Positions 6,495 to 13,645 of a DNA stretch of 64,000 bases are shown here, in pieces. Position 1 is the first letter of the stretch; each line of letters begins with the position of its first letter. The position numbers and the translations under genes are program-made. Source of the DNA: a virus; the IMG/VR virus record IMGVR_UViG_3300037069_000769, positions 1-64,000 of that record; one strand, 5' to 3'. The notes under the pieces were generated by a model that was not told where the DNA came from, ran no database searches, and saw only the letters and a program-made list of their open reading frames with translations.

Positions 6495-6756
6495 AGCCTA
6501 CGAAGAAAATTTCATTCCCGTTACTAAGTTAGTGGCCGGGAATGTGATCCTCTACTTAGGCAAGGTCCACCTTGTTTTGAACGCGGGCAGAGGTGTTAGA
6601 CGTCGTGACTCCGGCAACTATCTCTGCGTGACCTTACAACTTCAATGTGAGGTCAGGTATGAGGTACAGATCGAGTTGGGCAACCGATTTCAAATCCTTC
6701 CTGACGAAGTGTTCATCGAGGCCGAGCGTACCGGGAACTGGGAATACAGGGTATGA
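6478..6756 (+). CDS. Small paralogous array protein 12
   Basis: 92 aa. L-V-A-G-N-V-I takes the place of the V-G-D motif, followed by VHLVLNAG and, near the C terminus, L-P-D-E-V-F-I-E-A-E. It is the last family member; a new promoter follows it. Confidence 0.75.
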   Translation: MGHIPEAYEENFIPVTKLVAGNVILYLGKVHLVLNAGRGVRRRDSGNYLCVTLQLQCEVRYEVQIELGNRFQILPDEVFIEAERTGNWEYRV

Positions 6757-6768
6757 GTAGTCTACCCC

Positions 6769-6797
6769 TTGACGCCGCGAAGTTTCCTTGATATACT
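6769..6797 (+). promoter_or_regulatory. Sigma-70 promoter
   Basis: TTGACG (6769-6774), 17 bp, TATACT (6792-6797). It would transcribe the genes from 6830. Confidence 0.8.
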
Positions 6798-6829
6798 CGA
6801 ATTAACGGAGGAGATTACTTCAAACTGGT

Positions 6830-7237
6830 GTGGGTGATATGGGCAAAGACATTTACTATGACGAGCATGATACGGGTAGGTGGGTTCGATATTCAAACTC
6901 TAAGGCATGGGTAACTGTCGATAAGACAGACTTAGAGTTTGGGTACACCACTTTTCGTTATGCTCCTGTTCCTTTTGAGGCTGGGCATGAGTCATTTCCT
7001 TGGGCGTTACTCGCGAAGACCGAACAGCGTGAGAGCGAGTTCGTATTTGGGAGAGCAAGTTCCGCAGTGCACGCATTGCACATTGCTGTGGACGTTAGAG
7101 GATTTCTCTCTCAGGACTACTCGATCCGGGTAACTCACGGACTGCTTGTGTGCATGATGGTGGAATTACCTCTCAATGATCCACTACAGCGACTTCCGTG
7201 GAAGTATTTGTTCGAGGAAGACGGATTCCCTCTTTGA
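6830..7237 (+). CDS. Hypothetical protein
   Basis: 135 aa, GTG start (ATG at 6839 is the alternative); a purine-rich GGAGGAG at 6808-6814 is slightly far for either. First gene after the promoter at 6769. Rich in aromatic and acidic residues (YYDEHD near the start, LPWKYLFEED near the end) with no motif I recognise. Confidence 0.65.
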   Translation: MGDMGKDIYYDEHDTGRWVRYSNSKAWVTVDKTDLEFGYTTFRYAPVPFEAGHESFPWALLAKTEQRESEFVFGRASSAVHALHIAVDVRGFLSQDYSIRVTHGLLVCMMVELPLNDPLQRLPWKYLFEEDGFPL

Positions 7238-7248
7238 AAACGTTTGCA
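7235..7248. repeat. Variant palindrome TGAAAACGTTTGCA
   Basis: One mismatch in the left arm; lies between 6830-7237 and the HTH gene, ending 9 nt before the ATG at 7258. Confidence 0.75.
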
Positions 7249-7257
7249 GGATTTGAG

Positions 7258-7509
7258 ATGACCATTCCGGACAAATCGTTTGGGGAGATGCTGAAAGCTC
7301 ACCGCATACGGAGTGGGGTGTCTCAGCGAGCTATGGCCAACATCTTGGGCGTAGATAACTCGTTCCTGTGCTTGGTGGAGAAGGGTAAACGTTTTCCTTC
7401 GACTGAGATGATGAAAACGTTTGCACAGAGACTCGGCTGTCGGGCAGTAGTAACATTCTTTCGTGAGACTAACGGTGATCCCGAGATCATCGGTAGTGGT
7501 TTGCTCTAA
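7258..7509 (+). CDS. XRE-family HTH DNA-binding protein
   Basis: 83 aa. FGEMLKAHRIRSGVSQRAMA followed by NILGVDNSFLCLVEKGKRFP is the classical Cro/C1-type helix-turn-helix (about residues 8-52). ATG at 7258 chosen over 7198 because the upstream codons overlap the previous gene. A phage repressor or regulator of this size is typical, and it is a candidate binder of the dispersed palindrome, although nothing in the sequence shows that. A variant palindrome lies inside the gene. Confidence 0.82.
   Translation: MTIPDKSFGEMLKAHRIRSGVSQRAMANILGVDNSFLCLVEKGKRFPSTEMMKTFAQRLGCRAVVTFFRETNGDPEIIGSGLL
7412..7425. repeat. Variant palindrome TGAAAACGTTTGCA
   Basis: One mismatch, same variant as at 7235, within the HTH gene. 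Confidence 0.7.
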
Positions 7510-7519
7510 AGGAGAAACT

Positions 7520-7885
7520 ATGGGTTTAGCTGTAGCTGTTGTGACTGTCGCAGACGAACTTCTGGGAGTTAGTGCCAACGGCGGAACTACTTACGAGTTT
7601 CCCGCCGCTCCCATCACGGAAGGGGATAATCCTGCTGACGTGGCGGCTCGGGCTCTCAAGGAGATGACGGGACTTGATGCCGAGGTCGTCCAGTACTTTT
7701 GTGAGTGGAGGGATGAGCACGCTGAGGAGGTGAACTATCTCTTTAAGATTCCTCTTGTTTCTGGCACGATTTCGCCTCCAATTGGGTTGACGGTATCCAT
7801 ACTTCCCGTGTTTGGTGGGGCCAACTTGCAGAACTTCAACAAGTTTTCCTCCGGTTGGATTCGGGCAGTCCGGGACTACTCTTGA
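7520..7885 (+). CDS. Nudix-like protein
   Basis: 121 aa, ATG at 7520 preceded by AAAGGAGAAA. The central part (about residues 30-58) resembles a Nudix box: a glycine, then A-A-R-A-L-K-E-M-T-G-L where active enzymes have R-E-x-x-E-E-x-G. The first catalytic Glu positions are not preserved, so it may be inactive or a diverged member. It forms a short operon with the HTH gene and ends before a terminator. Confidence 0.55.
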   Translation: MGLAVAVVTVADELLGVSANGGTTYEFPAAPITEGDNPADVAARALKEMTGLDAEVVQYFCEWRDEHAEEVNYLFKIPLVSGTISPPIGLTVSILPVFGGANLQNFNKFSSGWIRAVRDYS

Positions 7886-7888
7886 TAA

Positions 7889-7916
7889 TCTCGTGGCATG
7901 TGCTGCGGGATTTTTT
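7889..7916 (+). terminator. Intrinsic terminator
   Basis: TCTCGTGGCA and TGCTGCGGGA can pair (with wobbles) in a tight hairpin at 7889-7910, followed by TTTTTT. Confidence 0.6.
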
Positions 7917-7924
7917 CGTCTCTA

Positions 7925-7953
7925 TTGCTGGGGCGAAAATTTTGTGGTATAAT
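7925..7953 (+). promoter_or_regulatory. Sigma-70 promoter
   Basis: TTGCTG (7925-7930), 17 bp, TATAAT (7948-7953), 17 nt upstream of the ATG at 7971. Confidence 0.78.
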
Positions 7954-7970
7954 ACGGATCGGATTCAAGT

Positions 7971-8327
7971 ATGACAGACATTTTAGACGGAGCTTCCGTA
8001 TCGGTGGGAAATGAGGCCATCCCGCTGGAGCAGTTTCAGTACGCAAAGTGGTTCATCCGAGAATGCGGATCATTGAGTCAGGCTCGATTGGTGCTGAATT
8101 CTCTGATTCCCGCCTCAACTTCTAATACGGAGTACAATCGACATGCGTCTCCTAGAGACGGAAACGGCGGAGTTCCAAGATCAGGAGATGTTGGAGCAGT
8201 TCCCAAACCGCGAAGAGGTCGAAAACGCAAACAGGAAGCAGTTGGTGCGGTGGCACACCCTTCTGAGGGAGCCTCAGACCCTAACGGAACGCAGCCTGTT
8301 GGAGAGAGTGATCGAGCGGATCAATGA
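7971..8327 (+). CDS. Hypothetical protein with basic tail
   Basis: 118 aa directly behind a promoter. The N-terminal half (residues 1-50) looks like a real folded unit (FQYAKWFIRECGSLSQARLV). The second half is Pro/Gly/Arg-rich, contains PRRGRKRK like an AT-hook, and overlaps the next gene by 185 nt in another frame. Either this is genuine overlapping coding, or the original stop was lost and the tail is read-through of the neighbour. Confidence 0.55.
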   Translation: MTDILDGASVSVGNEAIPLEQFQYAKWFIRECGSLSQARLVLNSLIPASTSNTEYNRHASPRDGNGGVPRSGDVGAVPKPRRGRKRKQEAVGAVAHPSEGASDPNGTQPVGESDRADQ

Positions 8328-8397
8328 GACGGCTCCGGAGGGCATCCCGCATCAGGAGTGTAAACCTGTGCAGGGTACAAGCGAGGAAGCCAACTAG
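8143..8397 (+). CDS. Hypothetical helical protein
   Basis: 84 aa, ATG preceded by CGGAG at 8 nt. Charged and helical (LVRWHTLLREPQTLTERSLL), with no recognised family. Strongly overlaps the C-terminal half of the preceding gene. Confidence 0.65.
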   Translation: MRLLETETAEFQDQEMLEQFPNREEVENANRKQLVRWHTLLREPQTLTERSLLERVIERINETAPEGIPHQECKPVQGTSEEAN

Positions 8398-8402
8398 CAA
8401 TT

Positions 8403-8416
8403 TGCAAACGTTTGCA
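8403..8416. repeat. TGCAAACGTTTGCA dispersed palindrome
   Basis: Perfect copy, intergenic, 9 nt before the ATG at 8426. Confidence 0.95.
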
Positions 8417-8425
8417 GGATAAGTA

Positions 8426-8989
8426 ATGATTACATTTGTTTGGGCGGGTGCTCAGTGGTCAGTCGATGTGGATGGGGCCGTTTTGAAGACGAAGCCTCAG
8501 CCCATTAAATGCGAGGCGGGAGAAGTATCTGACCTCGTGATCGTAGCTCGATGGTTTCCGACAACTCCCCCGAAGGCGATGGGTGTCGAGAGGTACACCG
8601 GGCCGGAAGCTGAAGCTCTCGTTGCCAAAATGGACAAGAAGATCGAGAAGCCGGCAAGCATTGGACCGCCGCTTCTGAAATCGATTACTACTCCTGAGGC
8701 CAAGACGTTTCAAATCGTGTCTCGCCCGATGACTCTGTACGAGATTAGAGAGCGGGTAACTGAAGGGAAGTGGTTGACCGTTTACATGGAGGTGCCTCTG
8801 CACGAGTTCCTTGAGCGAAGCATGCACGGCTTCAACGACTACATTCAATTTGCTCTGACGGCACCTACAGTTATGCAGGCCCTCAGTGACTGGAATTTTA
8901 GAATTGTTGGGCACTTGGACCCCTCATCCGAGTGCAAGGTGGGTGCCGCAATTCTTGAGGTGAAGGTTAATGTTTCAGAATGCCTCTGA
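8426..8989 (+). CDS. Hypothetical protein with WAG/WWPTTPP-type domain
   Basis: 187 aa. The N-terminal 55 residues (TFVWAGAQWSVDVD, then VARWFPTTPP) are paralogous to the protein at 9329 (KFTWAGEEWETEV, VKWWPTTPP). The rest has no counterpart in the window. It overlaps the next gene by 10 nt. Function unknown; the shared module may be a small beta-rich domain. Confidence 0.7.
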   Translation: MITFVWAGAQWSVDVDGAVLKTKPQPIKCEAGEVSDLVIVARWFPTTPPKAMGVERYTGPEAEALVAKMDKKIEKPASIGPPLLKSITTPEAKTFQIVSRPMTLYEIRERVTEGKWLTVYMEVPLHEFLERSMHGFNDYIQFALTAPTVMQALSDWNFRIVGHLDPSSECKVGAAILEVKVNVSECL

Positions 8990-9426
8990 ACGATGTTGAA
9001 ATCAGGTTACCTCAGAGCGTGCTCGGGCGACTGTTTAAGTACGCCAAGCGGGAGCGGGTTCCGGTGGGGGTACTTGTAAGTAGAGCAATCGATTGGTATT
9101 ATCACGTTATCGAGGGCAAACCCCTCTGGAAAGGACACATGAAATCAGAAAGATACGCGGCCCGAAAGGCTGTTTCGTATTTGGTGGAAGCTGAAGCTTC
9201 GGTGTCGGACATGCTTCACGACGAAGTGTTCACCCCTGAAGAAGCTGACACCTACAAGACTTTGCTGATTCAGGCTCAGCAGAAGATTCGTGAGCGAGTT
9301 CCCAATCTCTTCACTGAAAGCCCCGGCAATGGTCAAGTTCACTTGGGCGGGAGAGGAGTGGGAGACGGAGGTGAATCCGGAGGAGTTGAAGCTTCACCGG
9401 CCCCTGATACGTCTGGGAGCGAGTGA
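8980..9426 (+). CDS. Hypothetical protein, overlapping tail
   Basis: 148 aa. Residues 1-115 look like a helical protein (RLPQSVLGRLFKYAKRE resembles the start of a ribbon-helix-helix or small DNA-binding domain). The last ~32 residues are Gly/Pro/Ser-rich and read through the next gene in another frame, which suggests the original stop was lost or moved. Confidence 0.6.
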   Translation: MPLNDVEIRLPQSVLGRLFKYAKRERVPVGVLVSRAIDWYYHVIEGKPLWKGHMKSERYAARKAVSYLVEAEASVSDMLHDEVFTPEEADTYKTLLIQAQQKIRERVPNLFTESPGNGQVHLGGRGVGDGGESGGVEASPAPDTSGSE

Positions 9427-9568
9427 CGTTTGGTTGCAGATTGTTAAGTGGTGGCCTACTACTCCACCAATTCCCAACGAGTTAATTGAGGTTCAGTTTG
9501 ACTTATTCTCTGGACGAGAGTCACCTTACAATGAACCTCATTTGGTAGCCTCCCTAATCGAGGCGTAG
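9329..9568 (+). CDS. Small paralog of the 8426 N-terminal domain
   Basis: 79 aa from ATG 9329. Shares TWAGxxW and WWPTTPP with the N terminus of 8426-8989, so one arose by duplication of the other. It overlaps the preceding gene by 98 nt and no strong ribosome binding site is visible, so it may depend on coupling. Confidence 0.6.
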   Translation: MVKFTWAGEEWETEVNPEELKLHRPLIRLGASDVWLQIVKWWPTTPPIPNELIEVQFDLFSGRESPYNEPHLVASLIEA

Positions 9569-9570
9569 AT

Positions 9571-9584
9571 TGCAAACGTTTGCA
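9571..9584. repeat. TGCAAACGTTTGCA dispersed palindrome
   Basis: Perfect copy, intergenic, 16 nt before the ATG at 9601. Confidence 0.95.
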
Positions 9585-9600
9585 ATAGAAGGGAACTGAG

Positions 9601-10590
9601 ATGTGTTTGTCGAGTACGTTTACGCAAGAGCAGTTGGCCCAACATCTTCCTGACGGGGAGGAGTTCATCGCTTATAAGAGCGTGAACCGTAGTGCGAATA
9701 CGGGAAAAGCCCGGCTAGTGAGTCCCGTGTACTCTTATGAGTGGGCACCGGGAGTGCTCACGTCAGAGGGACACGGTACGGATGCTGGATTCTATCTGTG
9801 CTTGGTGAAACCCGGTATTCAGATTAAGGAAAGTGATCGTGATCGTTCTCGGCGTATTCTGAAGTTTAAGGTTCGTCGCGAGGACATCCTCAAGGGCGGG
9901 CCGGATACGATTTTCGGTCACACCTGCGTGTGTGTTGTGGTTCGCAGAGTCGAACTTCTCAAGGAAGATTTTGAGATCGCTCTGGGGGAGGATGAGCAGG
10001 TCTTTATGACCGAGGCTCTTGCCATTGCTGGGGACACGCCTGACAAGATTCCCAAGTTGGCTGAGGAGCGTAAGGTTGAGACGGATGCCGCAGTTTCCAA
10101 AGTTGAGGAGACTGCGGAGAAGGAGCGTGAGGCTCGCGAGGCTGAAAACGCACGGTCTAAGGAGATTCAGCGTGAGACTGATGCCAAGGCCGAATCCACC
10201 GCTTCCGCAGTTAAGAAAACCGCACGGAAGACTGCGGCAACCCGGAAGGCCGTGAAGACTGCTGTTAAGAAGTCGAAGATGGCCCTCGGGAAATCGGGAG
10301 CAACTGCGGTAAAGAAAGCTGCGGCCTCCAAGAAGAAAGCGGCTGCCAAGGATGCGACTGCGATCAAGAAGAAGGTTAAGGCCGCAACGAAGGGTGCAAA
10401 GAAGGTTACAAAGGCTCCTGCAAAGAAAACTCCGGTCAAGAAGTCGGGAGCCAAGAAGCCGGCTCGGTTTGGGAGGTATGACGATATGTCTACCGAAGAC
10501 TTGCGAACGGCGGCAAAGGTGATGGGTGTCAAGGGCACGGTTAAGATGGATCGTGTTGCCCTGCTGAAGGCCCTGAAGAAGTTGGCGTAA
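9601..10590 (+). CDS. Histone H1-like protein with SAP-like end
   Basis: 329 aa in four parts: a folded N-terminal domain (about 1-135); a Glu/Arg-rich helical linker (about 140-200); a Lys/Ala-rich stretch (about 200-290; KKAAASKKKAAAK, KAPAKKTPVKK) like bacterial histone H1-type proteins; and a C-terminal module (DMSTEDLRTAAKVMGVKG...LLKALKKL, about 295-329) like SAP or Rho-N nucleic-acid-binding motifs. DNA binding or nucleoid remodelling is the likely role; whether it is packaged is unknown. Confidence 0.72.
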   Translation: MCLSSTFTQEQLAQHLPDGEEFIAYKSVNRSANTGKARLVSPVYSYEWAPGVLTSEGHGTDAGFYLCLVKPGIQIKESDRDRSRRILKFKVRREDILKGGPDTIFGHTCVCVVVRRVELLKEDFEIALGEDEQVFMTEALAIAGDTPDKIPKLAEERKVETDAAVSKVEETAEKEREAREAENARSKEIQRETDAKAESTASAVKKTARKTAATRKAVKTAVKKSKMALGKSGATAVKKAAASKKKAAAKDATAIKKKVKAATKGAKKVTKAPAKKTPVKKSGAKKPARFGRYDDMSTEDLRTAAKVMGVKGTVKMDRVALLKALKKLA

Positions 10591-10643
10591 GTTCGGTCTG
10601 CGTTGACCCCCTAACTTTAACTGTTCGGTAGGAGATTCTGAGA

Positions 10644-11594
10644 ATGTCGAGCAATGGTGAGAGTACCTCGGTCGCTAGGACGACTGCGGGCAAGTTGGGA
10701 ACTACGGAGAGGACCCGCATTGAGAAGTTGATCTCGGAAAGGCGGGATTCTCTCATTGACCATGTTAAGGATTTGCGGAACTTTACGGTCGAGGCCAACC
10801 GAGATAAGCCTTTCTCTCGGCAGACCGACGTGAGTAATCTCAAGCTCAAGAAGCAGGCCATCGAGTTCAAGAAGACTCAGATTGCGTCCCGCGAGAAGGA
10901 GAAGTTGGTCGCAGTTCAGGCTGTTCTGAGGGCCAAGGCTGCTCGACGACTTCAGCGGCTTAACAGTCTGCTGAAGCAGGCCGAGCAGACTCTTGCTGAC
11001 GAGTTGTCCACGGCTTCGATCGAAGTAGGCCGGGAGTTTGCAACTGAGCATGAGGAGTTGCGGCGTAGTCTTTCGGACATTGATGCCGAAATCCAAGAAC
11101 TGACTCGGGCTGAGGAGGCTGAGAAGTTCATCCGTCAGGCTGCGATCGATGTGAATTTCAGCAAGTTGGAGGCTGAGATTCGGGATCGGGCTACCGCAGG
11201 TATCGAAGACCTGTGGACAATGAGCGGTAATGGCGATGAGGCCCGTCAGGCATTGCGACGGCTGCCGGACATTAGCACTTTCAAGGATCGAGTAAATCCG
11301 GACCATTTCTTCAGCCTATTCGACAGTACGGCCAAAACGCTCAGCCTCAAAGAAGTTCGATGTTCTCGATGCGAGAACGTCAATGTCATCGTGAAGGCAG
11401 GACAACTGTTCTGTCAGAGCTGCGGGCGATACTTCAGAGCAGATGATGCTCACAAAGTATTGGCCCTCCCCGGATTGTCCGAAATGTTGGACAATCCTCA
11501 GACTGCCTCACCCAAGTTGGAGTCAGGGATCGAACTGGCTCGGGACATTGCAAATCTTACCGTGCAGGCTTCTGATCCTGCTACGGCCTCGTAA
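10644..11594 (+). CDS. Coiled-coil protein with C-terminal zinc ribbon
   Basis: 316 aa. Residues about 55-190 are a long charged helix with repeated Arg/Glu/Ala, likely coiled coil. Near residue 233 the sequence RCSRCENVNVIV...FCQSCGRYF gives two C-x-x-C knuckles of a zinc ribbon. ATG at 10644 preceded by GTAGGAGATTC. It lies behind the H1-like gene. A DNA- or RNA-associated structural role is likely but not shown. Confidence 0.7.
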   Translation: MSSNGESTSVARTTAGKLGTTERTRIEKLISERRDSLIDHVKDLRNFTVEANRDKPFSRQTDVSNLKLKKQAIEFKKTQIASREKEKLVAVQAVLRAKAARRLQRLNSLLKQAEQTLADELSTASIEVGREFATEHEELRRSLSDIDAEIQELTRAEEAEKFIRQAAIDVNFSKLEAEIRDRATAGIEDLWTMSGNGDEARQALRRLPDISTFKDRVNPDHFFSLFDSTAKTLSLKEVRCSRCENVNVIVKAGQLFCQSCGRYFRADDAHKVLALPGLSEMLDNPQTASPKLESGIELARDIANLTVQASDPATAS

Positions 11595-11633
11595 GTGGGT
11601 CAGGACTCCGAGTAGGGTATTATTCCGAATCGC

Positions 11634-11662
11634 TTGACTTTTTGTCGGCCCTTTGGGATACT
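11634..11662 (+). promoter_or_regulatory. Sigma-70 promoter
   Basis: TTGACT (11634-11639), 17 bp, GATACT (11657-11662); transcript would start about 40 nt before the ATG at 11708. Confidence 0.72.
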
Positions 11663-11707
11663 ACGCCTACTCGGTTTCCGTTTATGGATTTCCTACTTGA
11701 GGGCACC

Positions 11708-12067
11708 ATGTCGAAATTTGATGTGCTTATCCAGAGAGTCATTGGAAGACTGGTACGAGTGAACTACGCTCCCGCTACATTTGTGCGGGGCACTATCACT
11801 GCTGCTGAGTATGTGGATAGGCGTCTCAGTAGTACTGGCGACAGGTTTATCTGTCAGTTCAAGATAACCGTCGAGGTGCGGGTCAAGGAGGGCCTAAGTT
11901 ACCGAACTTTTGTGGTGGAAGACCTGCCCCGCTCGAACGCTTCGGTTCGGGAGATTCAGGAGAACATTGCCACTCTGCGGAAGTTTGGGATGGTGAAGGA
12001 AGCGGAGATGCAGGAGAAGGTTCTCGGAGCGTATACCGAGATAAAGGTTGTCGCCTTCGACGACTAA
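11708..12067 (+). CDS. Hypothetical protein
   Basis: 119 aa from ATG 11708; upstream starts at 11642 or 11684 would lie at or before the promoter start point. Beta-rich N-terminal half (KITVEVRVKEGLSYRTFVVE) and helical C-terminal half (VREIQENIATLRKFGMVKEA). No family recognised. Confidence 0.65.
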   Translation: MSKFDVLIQRVIGRLVRVNYAPATFVRGTITAAEYVDRRLSSTGDRFICQFKITVEVRVKEGLSYRTFVVEDLPRSNASVREIQENIATLRKFGMVKEAEMQEKVLGAYTEIKVVAFDD

Positions 12068-12071
12068 ACTT

Positions 12072-12085
12072 TGCAAACGTGTGCA
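12072..12085. repeat. Variant palindrome TGCAAACGTGTGCA
   Basis: One mismatch; it ends immediately before the ATG at 12086. Confidence 0.75.
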
Positions 12086-12316
12086 ATGGGTATAAATCGA
12101 TTAACTGATTCCCAAATTCGGGAAAAACTGGAAGAGATTGATGAAGATGATGATCTAACGGTCACGGCTTATGAGGCAGACTTCCTGAATAACATTATGT
12201 ATAGTTATCAGGGACCCCTGTCCGAGAAGCAGCGTGAGGTCGCACTTCGCATGATCGCCCAGTATCTCGACGAGGAATCCTCTGACGAAGTGGAAAACGA
12301 TGAAGACGATGAGTAG
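12086..12316 (+). CDS. Small acidic protein
   Basis: 76 aa. Very acidic ends (EEIDEDDDLT; C-terminal ENDEDDE), with a helical middle. The start is fixed by the variant palindrome directly upstream. Function unknown; acidic proteins of this size can be DNA mimics, but no evidence supports that here. Confidence 0.65.
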   Translation: MGINRLTDSQIREKLEEIDEDDDLTVTAYEADFLNNIMYSYQGPLSEKQREVALRMIAQYLDEESSDEVENDEDDE

Positions 12317-12698
12317 TACGTTGAAGCTCTCATACCGCCGATTTGTGCGAGCGGTAGAAGATCAAAACTCGTATTTTGAGGAGATGGCTCAGAAAGTTAG
12401 GTCTTGGGCCTCGGGCTGGTTTGGGGAAAAGTTGACTATGGAATCGGGTCTCGGAGAGGACATTCTTCTTCCGATTCACGCGGAGAAGGTTCCTGAGTAC
12501 ATGGATCGAGGGTATTGGGTAACCCGAGATGAGGCTCGAAGACCTTATCTGACCCTGCGACCGACGGAGTTCACGATCACCATGACCAAGGATATTGACC
12601 GTATCCTCTTAGTGGCCGATCTACTGGAAGCCTGCGGGGACAACTTTGCGGTGATCCAGTTTGTTGACAACGTGTTGACGGAGGTTGCGGGCGTATGA
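12300..12698 (+). CDS. Hypothetical protein
   Basis: 132 aa; start at 12300 or 12309, both overlapping the acidic gene. Tryptophan-rich N-terminal helix (VRSWASGWFGE) and a C-terminal ITMTKDIDRILLVADLLEAC. It overlaps the ligase start by 4 nt (ATGA), so it belongs to the same transcript. Confidence 0.65.
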   Translation: MKTMSSTLKLSYRRFVRAVEDQNSYFEEMAQKVRSWASGWFGEKLTMESGLGEDILLPIHAEKVPEYMDRGYWVTRDEARRPYLTLRPTEFTITMTKDIDRILLVADLLEACGDNFAVIQFVDNVLTEVAGV

Positions 12699-13645
12699 AA
12701 AAGCAGCCGATGCTTGCACCGAACGAGTGCATCGATTTCGACGAGTTGACATATCCGGTATTAGCATCTCCCAAGCTTGATGGGGTTCGGGTGATTGCTT
12801 ATCAGGGTGTCGCCTATTCTCGCGAGTGGAAGCCGTTTGGGGCAGCGGTGCAGTATCGGCTGCGATCCATTCTCGACCTTAGTCGTCGCCTCAACTTGGT
12901 GCTGGATGGGGAGCTTTATGCTCACGGGATCAAGTTTAATGAGTTGATGTCCCTTATCAAGCCCTCTGCTCCATCCTTGACTCAGAGAGTGCAGCTTCAT
13001 GTTTTTGATTGCGTACCTGAGTCGGAGTGGGGTAGCTGCTCAACTGCATTTGCTACTAGGTACGAGATGTACCTCGGATTGCAACGCTTTGGGCTGACGG
13101 ACTGGCAAGCGTTGATTCACAGTATGAATCACACTGAGATAGGATTGCGGGATTATTTCAAAGCTATGCTGGTATTGGGCTATGAAGGTCTAATGGTACG
13201 GGCATTGTTGAGTCCGTACAAGCATGGTCGGGCAACTTTGAATGAGGGTTACATCTACAAGTTTAAGGAGTGGGTGACCCTTGATGCTCAGATCATTGGC
13301 TTTGAGCAGGGGACTCGGATGAGGGAGTCTGTCCGCACCGGAGAACGCGAGCGGGATGAGATGGGCTATCTCAAACGAACCTCCAAGCAGGAGACGCGGG
13401 AGAAAGTCGAAGAGATCGGAACAGTTAAGGTCCGCACTGCTGAGGGTATGGTGTGCGGTGTGGGGTTCAAAAAGAACTCCGGTCTTTACGAACTCATTAA
13501 GTGGGCAAACCGTAACGAGTTCATGGGCAAGTGGGTTGAGTTTGAGTTCATGAGTCATGGGGCGAAGGATAAGCCTCGGTTCGGTAGGATTACCCGGTTA
13601 CGACCTGATTTGGATGGTGAGCATGTTTCGTCTGGCCAGTCCTAA
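12695..13645 (+). CDS. ATP-dependent DNA ligase
   Basis: 316 aa. Motif I K-L-D-G-V-R places the AMP-accepting lysine at about residue 27; motif III LDGELYA, motif IIIa LHVFDC, motif IV EGLMVR and motif V YKFKEW follow in order. The nucleotidyltransferase domain is followed by an OB-like C-terminal part (GKWVEFEF, PRFGRITRLRPD), so the protein is a minimal phage-type ligase that seals nicks during replication or repair. It ends inside the next gene. Confidence 0.9.
   Translation: MKKQPMLAPNECIDFDELTYPVLASPKLDGVRVIAYQGVAYSREWKPFGAAVQYRLRSILDLSRRLNLVLDGELYAHGIKFNELMSLIKPSAPSLTQRVQLHVFDCVPESEWGSCSTAFATRYEMYLGLQRFGLTDWQALIHSMNHTEIGLRDYFKAMLVLGYEGLMVRALLSPYKHGRATLNEGYIYKFKEWVTLDAQIIGFEQGTRMRESVRTGERERDEMGYLKRTSKQETREKVEEIGTVKVRTAEGMVCGVGFKKNSGLYELIKWANRNEFMGKWVEFEFMSHGAKDKPRFGRITRLRPDLDGEHVSSGQS

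Noticed and set aside
10605-10643. Promoter before the coiled-coil zinc-ribbon gene
   Set aside because: TTGACC is followed at 17 bp by CGGTAG, which is not a -10 box.
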